64,000 nucleotides of DNA from Psychrobacillus sp044762655 (GTDB lineage: Bacteria; Bacillota; Bacilli; Bacillales_A; Planococcaceae), in assembly GCF_044762655.1 (NCBI RefSeq), contig NZ_JBIWER010000001.1:62001-126000 (forward strand), read 5' to 3'. The translations under genes were made by a program, and so were the position numbers. The notes beneath the pieces are model-generated. The model was not told the DNA's origin, ran no database searches, and worked only from the letters and a program-made list of their open reading frames with translations. This document shows positions 49,980 through 58,448 of the stretch, piece by piece (positions within the stretch are counted from its first letter, which is position 1; the number at the start of each line of letters is the position of its first letter).

Positions 49980-51245
49980 TTATCCATTAAAGAAAAATCG
50001 TTGTATGTCATTCCATGTAACGACAACCATTAATACCATGAGCAGCATAATACCGACAAAGTGAACCATACCTTCTTTTTGTTTATCTACAGGTTTCCCA
50101 CGTAAAGCTTCAAACAAGAAGAACAACAGTCTACCTCCGTCTAATGCTGGTAATGGCAATAAATTCATAATACCAAGATTAATACTAAGTATTGCAGCCC
50201 AGTGCATTAAATTGTATACACCATATTGCGCAACTTCCTCTGTCGCTTTATATATTCCAACAGGTCCGGATAAATCATCTATTGAAAAATTGCCAGTAAT
50301 TAAAGTACCTAATATCGTAAAAATACGTTTCGTCCATTCATAAGTCTGTTCTGCCCCGAAGACAACAGCTTTTGCAGGATTCTTTTCTAGTGGACTTGAG
50401 TATTGAACACCAATTTGTCCCACTTTTTCTTTTCCTGCTACCACTTCATTTGGAGTCATGGAAAGATTTACTTCTCGCCCATCACGTACTACCGTAAATT
50501 CCATTAGCTCATTTGAACTAACCTTTACTTTTTCTGATAGTTCGTCCCAAGTAGTAATAGAAGCTCCATCAATCTTCGTTACCAAATCACCGTCTTGCAT
50601 ACCTGCTTGTTCTGCAGGACTGTCTTTAACCACAGTTGTAATGACGGGTTCATATGTTGGTACTCCTTGAAACAAACCAAGTGCTAAAAAGATGAAAAAA
50701 GAAAGGATAAAGTTAAATAACGGTCCTGCAAATATAGTCATGGATCGTTGTCCAACTGACTTCGAACCGAATTGGCGATCAGCAGGCGCAATTATTGTTA
50801 CATTACCCTTTTCATTTATGATAGCATTTCGGGCTACTTTGTAACGCACTAACTTTTCTTCTTCATTGTATCCTTCTATAAACATTTGATCATTTAAATC
50901 AGATCTTTCTACTTCTAAAAACATCATATCTGGAAATTGTTTGTTTTGGTTTAATAGAATCTGATCGATTTCGTCTTGAGCATTCAAATGGACTCCTAAA
51001 CGATATCCAGGCTGCAATTCTACTGAGTCCAAATCTTCACCGGCCATACGGACATATCCACCGATTGGCAATAATCGTAGTGTATAAAGAGTCTCGCCTT
51101 TTGTATATCCAAAGATTTTAGGACCCATCCCAATCGCAAACTCACGCACCATAATTCCTGCTCGTTTCGCAAAGATAAAATGCCCTAGCTCATGGAAAAA
51201 TACGATACTTCCAAAAATAATTATAAACGCAATGGCTGTCTCCAT
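49980..51245 (-). CDS. rseP: Site-2 protease RseP/RasP
   Basis: A 421-residue intramembrane zinc metalloprotease. The active-site HELGH is at 18-22 in the first membrane segment. A PDZ domain occupies about 195-275 (DSPAEQAGMQDGDLVTKIDG), and LPALDGGRLLFF near the C-terminus is the second ligand motif. In B. subtilis RasP cleaves anti-sigma factors such as RsiW and FtsL and clears signal-peptide remnants. The region about residues 70-160 between the first two membrane parts is charged and variable. GGTGGGATATA precedes the ATG. Confidence 0.97.
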   Translation of the reverse strand: METAIAFIIIFGSIVFFHELGHFIFAKRAGIMVREFAIGMGPKIFGYTKGETLYTLRLLPIGGYVRMAGEDLDSVELQPGYRLGVHLNAQDEIDQILLNQNKQFPDMMFLEVERSDLNDQMFIEGYNEEEKLVRYKVARNAIINEKGNVTIIAPADRQFGSKSVGQRSMTIFAGPLFNFILSFFIFLALGLFQGVPTYEPVITTVVKDSPAEQAGMQDGDLVTKIDGASITTWDELSEKVKVSSNELMEFTVVRDGREVNLSMTPNEVVAGKEKVGQIGVQYSSPLEKNPAKAVVFGAEQTYEWTKRIFTILGTLITGNFSIDDLSGPVGIYKATEEVAQYGVYNLMHWAAILSINLGIMNLLPLPALDGGRLLFFLFEALRGKPVDKQKEGMVHFVGIMLLMVLMVVVTWNDIQRFFFNG

Positions 51246-51290
51246 TATATCCCACCTTTAGTTTCTAGCTGATTATGCTTTCACATCTAA

Positions 51291-52439
51291 TCATTTTACC
51301 ATGTTCTCCACAGATTTTCTTGTTTTCACATCTACATGAAGAATTGTTTCTAAATCTGGATTGGAAATATTTACATGTTCATTCATTGCTCGCTCTATTA
51401 ATTCATCAATTGTTAAAAAGCCAATCTTCTCTTCTAAAAATAAAGATACAGCCGCTTCGTTTGCTGCGTTTAGTACCGTTGTCATTGTTCCGCCTGCTCG
51501 TCCTGCATCAATAGCCAATTTCAATGCATGATATCGTGTATAATCCATTTCTTCAAAATGAAGTTTACCTATTTGAGCAAGATTAAGACGTGTCGCTGAT
51601 TGCCTTGTCAATCTATCTGGATAGGACATTGCATATTGAATTGGGACACGCATATCTGGCGTTCCTAGTTGCGCAATAACACTCGTATCATGAAATTCAA
51701 CCATTGAATGGATAATACTCTCCCTGTGAAGTAACACTTCGATATCATCATAGCTAATATCAAATAGTACGCGAGCTTCAATTACTTCCAGACCTTTGTT
51801 CATCATAGTGGCTGAATCAATTGTAATTTTCGACCCCATTGACCAATTGGGATGATTAAGTGCATCCTGTACAGTTACATTTTTTAGCTCTTCTCGTGTA
51901 CGGTCTCTAAAGCTTCCACCTGATGCAGTAATTATTAACTTAGCAATTTCTGACCGTTTTTCTCCATTCATCGCTTGGAATAAGGCTGAATGCTCGCTAT
52001 CCACAGGAAGAATTGGGACATTATGCTCTTTTGCAGCTTTCATGACTAAATGTCCTGCAGTTACAAGTGTCTCTTTATTGGCAATTGCAATTGTTATTCC
52101 TTTTTTAATTGCTTCTAATGTTGGTCTTAAACCTACACTGCCTAGTACTGCATTTACTAAAACATCTGCATCCGCATGGGCAGCAACCTGAACTAATCCT
52201 TGGTCACCGAAAACTACTTCGACTTGAGGAAACTCTTTACCTAATTGAATGGCATCCTCCTCGGATAAAACGGAAACTAAAGGAACAGTAAAATCTTGAA
52301 TAATTTGTTTCGTAGCTTCCATATTTTTACCCGCAGAAAATGCTACTAGTTGGAACTTGTCCGGATGCTCTTTTATTATATCCAATGTTTGTATCCCAAT
52401 AGAACCAGTGGCTCCTAATAAACTTATTCTTTTCGCCAT
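51291..52439 (-). CDS. dxr: 1-deoxy-D-xylulose-5-phosphate reductoisomerase
   Basis: A 382-residue MEP-pathway enzyme giving 2-C-methylerythritol 4-phosphate. The NADPH loop LLGATGSIGIQTLDI is at the N-terminus; metal/substrate motifs LPVDSEHSALFQ and SGGSFRDRTREEL, then ATMMNKGLEVIEA, are intact. It shares the uppS-cdsA-dxr-rseP order of B. subtilis and supplies isopentenyl units used by UppS encoded three genes upstream. SD AAGGAG is 12 bases before the ATG. Confidence 0.98.
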   Translation of the reverse strand: MAKRISLLGATGSIGIQTLDIIKEHPDKFQLVAFSAGKNMEATKQIIQDFTVPLVSVLSEEDAIQLGKEFPQVEVVFGDQGLVQVAAHADADVLVNAVLGSVGLRPTLEAIKKGITIAIANKETLVTAGHLVMKAAKEHNVPILPVDSEHSALFQAMNGEKRSEIAKLIITASGGSFRDRTREELKNVTVQDALNHPNWSMGSKITIDSATMMNKGLEVIEARVLFDISYDDIEVLLHRESIIHSMVEFHDTSVIAQLGTPDMRVPIQYAMSYPDRLTRQSATRLNLAQIGKLHFEEMDYTRYHALKLAIDAGRAGGTMTTVLNAANEAAVSLFLEEKIGFLTIDELIERAMNEHVNISNPDLETILHVDVKTRKSVENMVK

Positions 52440-52456
52440 GAAATAATGTCGTCTCC

Positions 52457-53248
52457 TTATATAAAATGTAAAAAGTGAAGAAGCGGTAAGACAAATAATA
52501 TACTGTCAAAACGATCCAATATTCCACCGTGACCTGGTAACAGAGTTCCAGAATCTTTCACATTATAATGTCTTTTTATCGCTGATTCCACTAAATCTCC
52601 AAGTTGACCAAATATCGAAGCAACAATAGTAATTCCTATTAAAACCAGTATTGATGAAGTAAGTGGACTTATCATTTGAATGATAAATGCAGTGATTAAC
52701 GCCCAAATAATCCCTCCAACAAAACCTTCTACCGTTTTATTTGGGGATATGTCTGGCCATAATTTCCTTTTTCCAATTTTTCGTCCGGTGAAATAAGCAC
52801 CAGAATCTGTTGTCCAAACGATTAGCAACGCAAAAATAACATATGCCAACCCTTCATTTCTTGTTTCTATAAAATAATAAAAACCGATACCAACATAAAG
52901 GGTACTTAAGATGACGAATGCTGCATCTTCAAAAGTAAAACGATTTTTTACTAACACTGTGTAGATTAATAATAAGAAAACTCCGATAAACAGCCATTCT
53001 AATTTTGTATGCCCCGTGTATATCCTAATATTCTCCGTTAAGGTTGACGGCAGTAATAATAGAAACAGGAGCAGAAAGGAAACTAAACTGGCAAATGAAA
53101 ATAAAGCTATGCCCTTCATACGAAGCATCTCATGTAAGCCCACCGCTGCTATTATGTATACTAATATAGTGAAAACTGACCCACCTAATAAAACAATTGG
53201 GAGAAATAATGCCAATGCAATAGCACCAGTAATAATTCGTTGTTTCAA
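52457..53248 (-). CDS. cdsA: Phosphatidate cytidylyltransferase
   Basis: A 263-residue integral membrane enzyme making CDP-diacylglycerol, the common precursor of PG, PE and PS lines. About eight hydrophobic segments are visible, and the C-terminal signature KDSGTLLPGHGGILDRFDS is intact. The start is TTG 53248, overlapping the uppS TGA by 4 bases (TTGA), with GGGGGAAG upstream. Its product feeds PgsA, encoded elsewhere in this window. Confidence 0.97.
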   Translation of the reverse strand: MKQRIITGAIALALFLPIVLLGGSVFTILVYIIAAVGLHEMLRMKGIALFSFASLVSFLLLFLLLLPSTLTENIRIYTGHTKLEWLFIGVFLLLIYTVLVKNRFTFEDAAFVILSTLYVGIGFYYFIETRNEGLAYVIFALLIVWTTDSGAYFTGRKIGKRKLWPDISPNKTVEGFVGGIIWALITAFIIQMISPLTSSILVLIGITIVASIFGQLGDLVESAIKRHYNVKDSGTLLPGHGGILDRFDSILFVLPLLHFLHFI

Positions 53249-54039
53249 TTCACTTCTTCCCCCTTAAGTCCACCGTATCTTCGATTTCTTTTTTGATAAC
53301 TTTCAATTGCTTCTAACAAACAAGTTTCATCAAAGTCTGGCCATAGTGTATCAGTAAACCAAAACTCAGTGTAAGCAAGCTGCCAAAGCATGAAATTACT
53401 CAATCGAACCTCGCCACTCGTTCGAATAAGTAGATCTGGTTCAGACAAATCTTTCGTCATTAAATGATCTGTCAGTAATTGTTCAGAAATTTCTTCCTCA
53501 GAAATTTCATTTTGCTGTACTTGCTGGGCAATTCGCTTAACTGCCTGCACAATCTCGTCTCTGCTACCATAATTTAAAGCAAAATTAAGTATAAGTCCGT
53601 CATTTTTTGCTGTTTCAACCATTGCTTTGTTAATAGCTCTTTTTGTATGCTCTGGAAGCACATCTAAATTACCCATCATCCGTACTTGAACATTTTGCTC
53701 GATTAACTCTGGTAAATACGTACCTAAAAACTCTTCAGGAAGTCGCATTAAAAATTCTACTTCCATTTTTGGACGTTTCCAATTTTCTGTAGAAAAAGCA
53801 TACAAGGTTAATGTATCTATTCCGACTTCATTTGCAAAACGAGTTATTTTCTTTACAGTCTTCATACCTTCATGATGACCAGCAATACGGGGAAGTGACC
53901 TCTTTTTAGCCCATCTTCCATTACCATCCATTATAATTGCAATATGGCTGGGCAATTGTTCCTTTTGGGCATTTTCTTTTCGTTCATCTAAATGAATATC
54001 GATCATTTTATCATTTTTACGAATTAGTTTTTTAAACAT
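53245..54039 (-). CDS. uppS: Undecaprenyl diphosphate synthase
   Basis: A 264-residue cis-prenyltransferase producing the C55 lipid carrier for peptidoglycan and teichoic acids. Catalytic D38 is in IAIIMDGNGRWAKKR. YAFSTENWKRP and the C-terminal PDLLIRTSGEVRLSNFMLWQ are conserved. A basic, family-variable N-terminal extension of about 30 residues is present. Start ATG 54039 follows GGGGGTTTC. The frr terminator upstream indicates a separate promoter; a TGATATGAT extended -10 candidate lies at 54079-54087 on the minus strand. Confidence 0.98.
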   Translation of the reverse strand: MFKKLIRKNDKMIDIHLDERKENAQKEQLPSHIAIIMDGNGRWAKKRSLPRIAGHHEGMKTVKKITRFANEVGIDTLTLYAFSTENWKRPKMEVEFLMRLPEEFLGTYLPELIEQNVQVRMMGNLDVLPEHTKRAINKAMVETAKNDGLILNFALNYGSRDEIVQAVKRIAQQVQQNEISEEEISEQLLTDHLMTKDLSEPDLLIRTSGEVRLSNFMLWQLAYTEFWFTDTLWPDFDETCLLEAIESYQKRNRRYGGLKGEEVN

Positions 54040-54104
54040 TTAGAAACCCCCAATCTACCAAGTCGAACGTCTATATCTATCATATCAAATAACCGAACAT
54101 ATAA

Positions 54105-54132
54105 AAAGACGTCCCTTTCAAAGGACGCCTTT
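54105..54132 (-). terminator. Terminator after frr
   Basis: A 10-bp stem with one mismatch (AAAGACGTCC / GGACGCCTTT) and an 8-base loop. The minus-strand tail is TTTTTATATG. It lies unusually far, 98 bases, beyond the frr stop. Confidence 0.85.
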
Positions 54133-54230
54133 TTTAAATAAAGGTTCAGAAATACTTAACCTAGACAACTCATTTGAAGAAGATGTTGGTACTCATGGAA
54201 TTATTAACCCTAACCATCTCTTCTTAAAGG

Positions 54231-54788
54231 TTAAACGTCTAAAATTTCTTTTTCTTTTTCTTTTGTAATTGCATCGATTTTTTCAATGCTAGAGTCTGTA
54301 AGCTTTTGAATTTCATCTGTATAATTTCTTAACTCGTCTTCTGTAATTTCACCAGATTTTTCAAGTTTTTTCAGATCATCATTGCCATCGCGGCGAACAT
54401 TACGAACATTTACTTTCGCTTCTTCCGCTTCTTTTTTTACTTGTTTAACTAATTCTTTACGACGTTCTTCCGTCAAAGCTGGAATGGCAATACGAATTAA
54501 CGTTCCATCATTAGTCGGAGTAATCCCTAAATCAGATTTTAAAATGGCTTTCTCAATATCTCCAAGAATTGTCTTGTCATATGGAAGGATCGTTATTAAG
54601 CGAGCCTCAGGTACTGATATACCAGCCATTTGATTGATGGGAGTAGGTGCACCGTAATAATCTACTGATATTTTATCAAGCAAAGCAGCACTAGCACGTC
54701 CAGCACGGATAGTAGATAATTCTCTACTAAAAACGGATATCGTTTTTGCCATTTTATCGTTTGTTTGCTCTATCACTTTTTTCGGCAT
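54231..54788 (-). CDS. frr: Ribosome recycling factor
   Basis: A 185-residue tRNA-shaped factor that with EF-G splits post-termination ribosomes. LSTIRAGRASAALLDKISVDYYG and the long helical C-terminus (EERRKELVKQVKKEAEEAKVNVRNVRRD) are diagnostic. It overlaps the pyrH stop by one base (TAATG), with its AGGAGG site inside the last pyrH codons. It is the last gene before a terminator. Confidence 0.99.
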   Translation of the reverse strand: MPKKVIEQTNDKMAKTISVFSRELSTIRAGRASAALLDKISVDYYGAPTPINQMAGISVPEARLITILPYDKTILGDIEKAILKSDLGITPTNDGTLIRIAIPALTEERRKELVKQVKKEAEEAKVNVRNVRRDGNDDLKKLEKSGEITEDELRNYTDEIQKLTDSSIEKIDAITKEKEKEILDV

Positions 54789-55513
54789 TAAGAATTCCTC
54801 CTAACGACTGTACCAATGGTCTCCCCTAACACAGCCTTTTTAATATTACCTTTTTCCATTATAGAGAATACAATAAGTGATATATCATTGTCCATACATA
54901 AAGTAGATGCAGTAGAATCCATTACTTGAAGTCCTTGTTGAATAACTTCGATAAATGAAAGATTATCATATTTTACTGCAGAAGTATCCGTTTTAGGATC
55001 TGCGGAGTAAACACCATCTACATTATTTTTAGCCATTAATATAACATCCGCTTCTATTTCAGCTGCTCTTAAAGCTGCTGTTGTATCTGTTGAGAAGTAT
55101 GGATTTCCTGTCCCTGCTGCAAAAATAACAACTCGTTTTTTTTCTAAATGTCGAATAGCTCTTCTACGTATGTAAGGCTCTGCAACTTGTCGCATTTCGA
55201 TAGATGTTTGGACGCGTGTTTCGACACCTGCTTTTTCAAGAGAATCTTGTAGTGCAAGTGAATTCATAACTGTAGCAAGCATACCCATATAGTCAGCAGT
55301 AGCACGATCCATGCCCATTTCACTACCAACTTTTCCTCGCCATATATTTCCTCCACCAACAACTACTGCAACCTCTACGCCCAGATCTACAACTTCTTTC
55401 ACTTGATCGGCTACAGATTTAATAATATCAGGAGATAAACCGAAACCTTGTTCTCCAGCTAATGCCTCGCCACTTAATTTTAAAACGATTCTTTCGTATT
55501 GTGGTTTGCTCAT
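54788..55513 (-). CDS. pyrH: Uridylate kinase
   Basis: A 241-residue amino-acid-kinase-fold UMP kinase, hexameric, GTP-activated and UTP-inhibited in bacteria. RIVLKLSGEALAG, VVVGGGNIWRGK and FAAGTGNPYFSTDTTAALRAAEI are conserved. ATG 55513 follows GATGGAGG. The 233-base gap to tsf upstream is filled mostly by a repeat of family C, which interrupts what is otherwise the rpsB-tsf-pyrH-frr run. Confidence 0.98.
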   Translation of the reverse strand: MSKPQYERIVLKLSGEALAGEQGFGLSPDIIKSVADQVKEVVDLGVEVAVVVGGGNIWRGKVGSEMGMDRATADYMGMLATVMNSLALQDSLEKAGVETRVQTSIEMRQVAEPYIRRRAIRHLEKKRVVIFAAGTGNPYFSTDTTAALRAAEIEADVILMAKNNVDGVYSADPKTDTSAVKYDNLSFIEVIQQGLQVMDSTASTLCMDNDISLIVFSIMEKGNIKKAVLGETIGTVVRRNS

Positions 55514-55611
55514 AGGTATCCTCCATCTCTTTCTTGAAAAATAGGGAACACAAATTGCGTGCTCCCCAGTTGTTATTGTATGTTAGTTCTAGCAAAGATG
55601 CACTTAAGCAC

Positions 55612-55748
55612 ATGCGCTTTTCTTATTGTCCAGCTCCAGACGCCAGCTGCTCGAACGCTTCAGCCTTGTAGAAAAGGCAAAGTGCACCTTTTCCCTCAAG
55701 TCTTCCAGCGCTTTTCACAGCTAACCGGCGTCTTCCGCTTTTCTTATT
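55612..55748 (+). repeat. Repeat family C between tsf and pyrH
   Basis: About 135 bases bounded by direct repeats CGCTTTTCTTATT (near 55615-55627 and 55734-55746) and, just inside them, inverted GACGCC/GGCGTC. The middle reads CAGCTGCTCGAACGCTTCAG and later TCTTCCAGCGCTTTTC. I recall the same kind of block from many Bacillaceae intergenic regions. Its right end runs into the tsf stop codon. There is no ORF. Confidence 0.7.
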
Positions 55749-56631
55749 AGTTCCCTTTTACTTGGCTCATAACTTCTTCAGCGAAGTTGTCTTCACGTTT
55801 TTCGATTCCCTCACCAACAGCATAGCGAGTGAATGAAACTAGTTTACCACCAGTTGACTCAACAAATACTTTAACTTTTTGGTCTGGGTTTTTAACAAAT
55901 GATTGTTCTAAAACACAAACTTCTTCAAAGTATTTACTTAGGCGACCTTCTACCATTTTAGCAACGATATTTTCAGGTTTACCTTCGTTTAGAGCTTGTT
56001 CTGTTAAAATTTTGCGCTCGTGTTCTACTTCATCAGCAGAAACCTCATCGCGTGAAATATAAGTAGGGTTTAAAGCCGCAATGTGCATTGCAACATCTTT
56101 AGCTGCTTGCACATCTGTTGAACCTTCTAATACAGTAAGAACCCCGATACGTCCTCCCATGTGTAGGTATGGACCAAATGCATCTGCATCTGTTTTTGTT
56201 TCAATAACAAAACGACGAAGTGTAATTTTTTCTCCAATTTTAGCAACTGCGTTAGAGATTAGGTTTTCTACTGTTACTCCTTCTTCAACATTTGAAGCTA
56301 ATGCTTCTTCTACTGAAGCTGGTTGTGTAGCTAATAAATGAGAAGCTACTGTTTGTACTAATTGTTGGAAAGATTCGTTTTTAGAAACGAAGTCAGTTTC
56401 CGCATTCATTTCTAACAATACAGCTTTGTTTCCTTCCACTTGAATGAAAGTAGTACCTTCTGCTGCGATACGATCAGCTTTTTTAGCTGCAGAAGATAGA
56501 CCTTTTTCACGTAAAAAGTCGATTGCTGCTTCTAAATCACCATTTGTTTCTACTAAAGCTTTTTTACAGTCCATCATACCTGCACCAGTTTTTTCACGCA
56601 ATTCTTTTACCATTTGTGCTGTAACTGCCAT
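55747..56631 (-). CDS. tsf: Translation elongation factor Ts
   Basis: A 294-residue guanine-nucleotide exchange factor for EF-Tu. An N-terminal UBA-like domain (VKELREKTGAGMMDCKKALVETNGDLEAAIDFLREKG, in two runs) is followed by the core ALLEMNAETDFVSKNE and C-terminal dimerisation parts. SD TAGGAGG is strong. It is separated from rpsB by a strong hairpin that should reduce tsf transcription relative to rpsB. Its stop codon abuts repeat C. Confidence 0.99.
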   Translation of the reverse strand: MAVTAQMVKELREKTGAGMMDCKKALVETNGDLEAAIDFLREKGLSSAAKKADRIAAEGTTFIQVEGNKAVLLEMNAETDFVSKNESFQQLVQTVASHLLATQPASVEEALASNVEEGVTVENLISNAVAKIGEKITLRRFVIETKTDADAFGPYLHMGGRIGVLTVLEGSTDVQAAKDVAMHIAALNPTYISRDEVSADEVEHERKILTEQALNEGKPENIVAKMVEGRLSKYFEEVCVLEQSFVKNPDQKVKVFVESTGGKLVSFTRYAVGEGIEKREDNFAEEVMSQVKGN

Positions 56632-56674
56632 TATAAATTCCTCCTAGTACAATTAGTGTCGTTTTCTCAAAAAA

Positions 56675-56705
56675 AGGTGATAAGAGGGTTGGCCGCTTAT
56701 CACCT
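56675..56705 (-). terminator. Attenuating terminator between rpsB and tsf
   Basis: A 10-bp perfect stem AGGTGATAAG / CTTATCACCT with an 11-base loop, then seven T residues on the minus strand. It begins 29 bases after the rpsB stop inside the rpsB-tsf operon. Confidence 0.9.
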
Positions 56706-56733
56706 GTTAATTACAATTCGTATTACTCAGGTC

Positions 56734-57456
56734 TTACTCAGCTGCAACTTCAACAGAAGCTACTTCTTCGTCTTCACCTTGTCTTGCTTCAAGTAATGCA
56801 TCCGCCATTTTAGCTGTTAATAATTTAACTGCGCGAATTGCATCATCATTTGCAGGAATTACATAGTCGATTTCATCTGGATCACAGTTTGTATCAACGA
56901 TTCCTACTAACGGAATGTTCAATTTGCGAGCTTCTGCTACAGCAATACGCTCTTTACGTGGATCTACAACGAACATCACATCTGGAATAGCTTTCATATC
57001 ACGGATACCGCCTAAGAATTTAACTAGACGTTCGTGTTGTTTTTTAAGTTGAACAACTTCTTTTTTAGGAAGTACTTCAAAAGTACCGTCTTCTTCCATT
57101 TTTTCAATCGCTTTTAAACGAGCTACACGCTTTTGAATAGTACCGAAGTTTGTTAAAGTACCACCTAACCAACGTTGGTTGATGTAGTAGTTACCTGAAC
57201 GTTCAGCTTCTTCTTTAATAGCTTCTTGTGCTTGTTTTTTAGTTCCTACGAAAAGAACTTTTCCACCGTCTTGACCTACTTGACGCATGAAATCATAAGC
57301 TTCTTCTAATTTTTTCACCGTTTTTTGAAGATCGATGATGTAAATTCCGTTACGTTCAACAAAAATGTATTTTTTCATTTTTGGATTCCAACGGCGAGTT
57401 TGGTGACCGAAGTGTACACCAGCCTCTAATAATTGCTTCATTGAGATTACTGACAT
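56734..57456 (-). CDS. rpsB: 30S ribosomal protein S2
   Basis: A 240-residue protein. ISMKQLLEAGVHFGHQTRRWNPKM and IYIIDLQKTVKKLEEAY, then GTKKQAQEAIKEEAERSG and NIPLVGIVDTNCDPDEIDYVIPANDDA are all family-typical. An acidic tail (EEVASVEVAAE) ends the protein. CAGGAGGAAATAAATC precedes the ATG. It has a strong promoter and a leader of about 115 bases in which S2 autoregulation could act, though I see no recognised leader motif. Confidence 0.99.
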   Translation of the reverse strand: MSVISMKQLLEAGVHFGHQTRRWNPKMKKYIFVERNGIYIIDLQKTVKKLEEAYDFMRQVGQDGGKVLFVGTKKQAQEAIKEEAERSGNYYINQRWLGGTLTNFGTIQKRVARLKAIEKMEEDGTFEVLPKKEVVQLKKQHERLVKFLGGIRDMKAIPDVMFVVDPRKERIAVAEARKLNIPLVGIVDTNCDPDEIDYVIPANDDAIRAVKLLTAKMADALLEARQGEDEEVASVEVAAE

Positions 57457-57574
57457 GATTTATTTCCTCCTGGTTTGGTTTAGTCTTCCGCATCCTTCAT
57501 TTTTCATTAGCTACTCTATAAATAGAGCACCTGCTAAGTCCATCAGAAATGCGTGTGTATTCATACCGTTTTCT

Positions 57575-57603
57575 AATATAACATATGAATTTTATACTTT
57601 CAA
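57575..57603 (-). promoter_or_regulatory. Sigma-A promoter of rpsB-tsf
   Basis: On the minus strand TTGAAA (57598-57603), exactly 17 bases, TATATT (57575-57580). The -35 box lies only 4 bases after the swrB stop and there is no terminator between, so the motility operon may read through into rpsB. Confidence 0.82.
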
Positions 57604-57607
57604 CTAT

Positions 57608-58084
57608 TTAGTCGTTAAATTTTAGGAAAAGTTCCACTTCTGTCTTTCCTATTTGTAACATTTTAGCTATTTCGTCAGAAGTTTTTCCTTCTTCAAAATG
57701 AAATATCACTTTTTCTCTCACCGTTTCAGGGACTTTTTTTGTAGTCGATTGAGCCGTTTTCATATAGCTGCTTGCAGCAATTTGTTTAGATACAAAAGAA
57801 AAAGGAGGTTCAAAGACTTCAGCTTCTTTTTCTGACGGCTTTACTTGATTTTTCAAAAGTACTTTCTTAGGTACCTCTGTATTTTTCAACTCCTGTATAA
57901 GCCGATTATTTTCATCTGTAATTTCAGCAATATACGCACTAAAAGAATTTTCAATATCCATTAATACTTGCTGTTGCTTTTGTTCCATATTATCAAATCT
58001 TGAAATCTTGGCATTCAATAGAGCAATAAAGTAAAAACTTATAACTTGCATTAAGAATAATATTATTAAAATAGTCGTTATCAT
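57608..58084 (-). CDS. swrB: SwrB (YlxL)-like flagellar assembly factor
   Basis: A 158-residue bitopic protein. An N-terminal membrane segment (residues 3-23, TTILIILFLMQVISFYFIALL) is followed by a charged coiled-coil region (to about 75), a variable linker, and a C-terminal helix-turn-helix-like motif GKTSDEIAKMLQIGKTEVELFLKF. This layout and its place at the end of the fla/che operon just before rpsB match B. subtilis SwrB, which promotes hook-basal-body completion and sigma-D activation. Sequence identity outside the C-terminus is low, so the name rests partly on synteny. Confidence 0.82.
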   Translation of the reverse strand: MITTILIILFLMQVISFYFIALLNAKISRFDNMEQKQQQVLMDIENSFSAYIAEITDENNRLIQELKNTEVPKKVLLKNQVKPSEKEAEVFEPPFSFVSKQIAASSYMKTAQSTTKKVPETVREKVIFHFEEGKTSDEIAKMLQIGKTEVELFLKFND

Positions 58085-58092
58085 AACTGCTC

Positions 58093-58392
58093 CTAACCAC
58101 TAAAATCTACAAAGTTCCCTTTAAATGGATGCTTTGTTTCTTTTGCTTCCCGTTCTTTCTTTTCTCTATTCTTTCGTTCTTGCTCTTGTCGTTCTCTATC
58201 TTCTTTAGAAGTAGTCTCTGACGTTTCATTAGATTTTGTAACAGTCTCTCTGGTTTTTTCTAGTTGCTTTTCTGATGCTGCTTGAGCGTTAGCTTGACTG
58301 ATCGCACTTTGTTGTTGGATTTGATCAGCTACTTTTCCTGCATCAAACGTTTTAGGAATAGCTATTTGAAGTTCTGCTAATTTTAAGCTCAT
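58093..58392 (-). CDS. Small hydrophilic protein between sigD and swrB, unknown function
   Basis: A 99-residue soluble protein. The ordered N-terminus SLKLAELQIAIPKTFDAGKVADQ leads into a Q/A/S-rich stretch, a highly charged E/R/K helix (EDRERQEQERKNREKKERE), and a C-terminal HPFKGNFVDFSG. I start at ATG 58392 after AAAAGGGGATATT; the longer open frame upstream runs through repeat A5 and is not credible. Its stop codon overlaps the swrB ribosome site. Similar small proteins ending in an HPxKGxxID-like motif occur, as far as I recall, near flagellar genes of other Firmicutes, while B. subtilis has none here. A motility-linked role is inference from position. Confidence 0.8.
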   Translation of the reverse strand: MSLKLAELQIAIPKTFDAGKVADQIQQQSAISQANAQAASEKQLEKTRETVTKSNETSETTSKEDRERQEQERKNREKKEREAKETKHPFKGNFVDFSG

Positions 58393-58448
58393 CGTAATAT
58401 CCCCTTTTGCTATACTAAAGCAAATTAAAATGGCGAAATCTAAATGAC

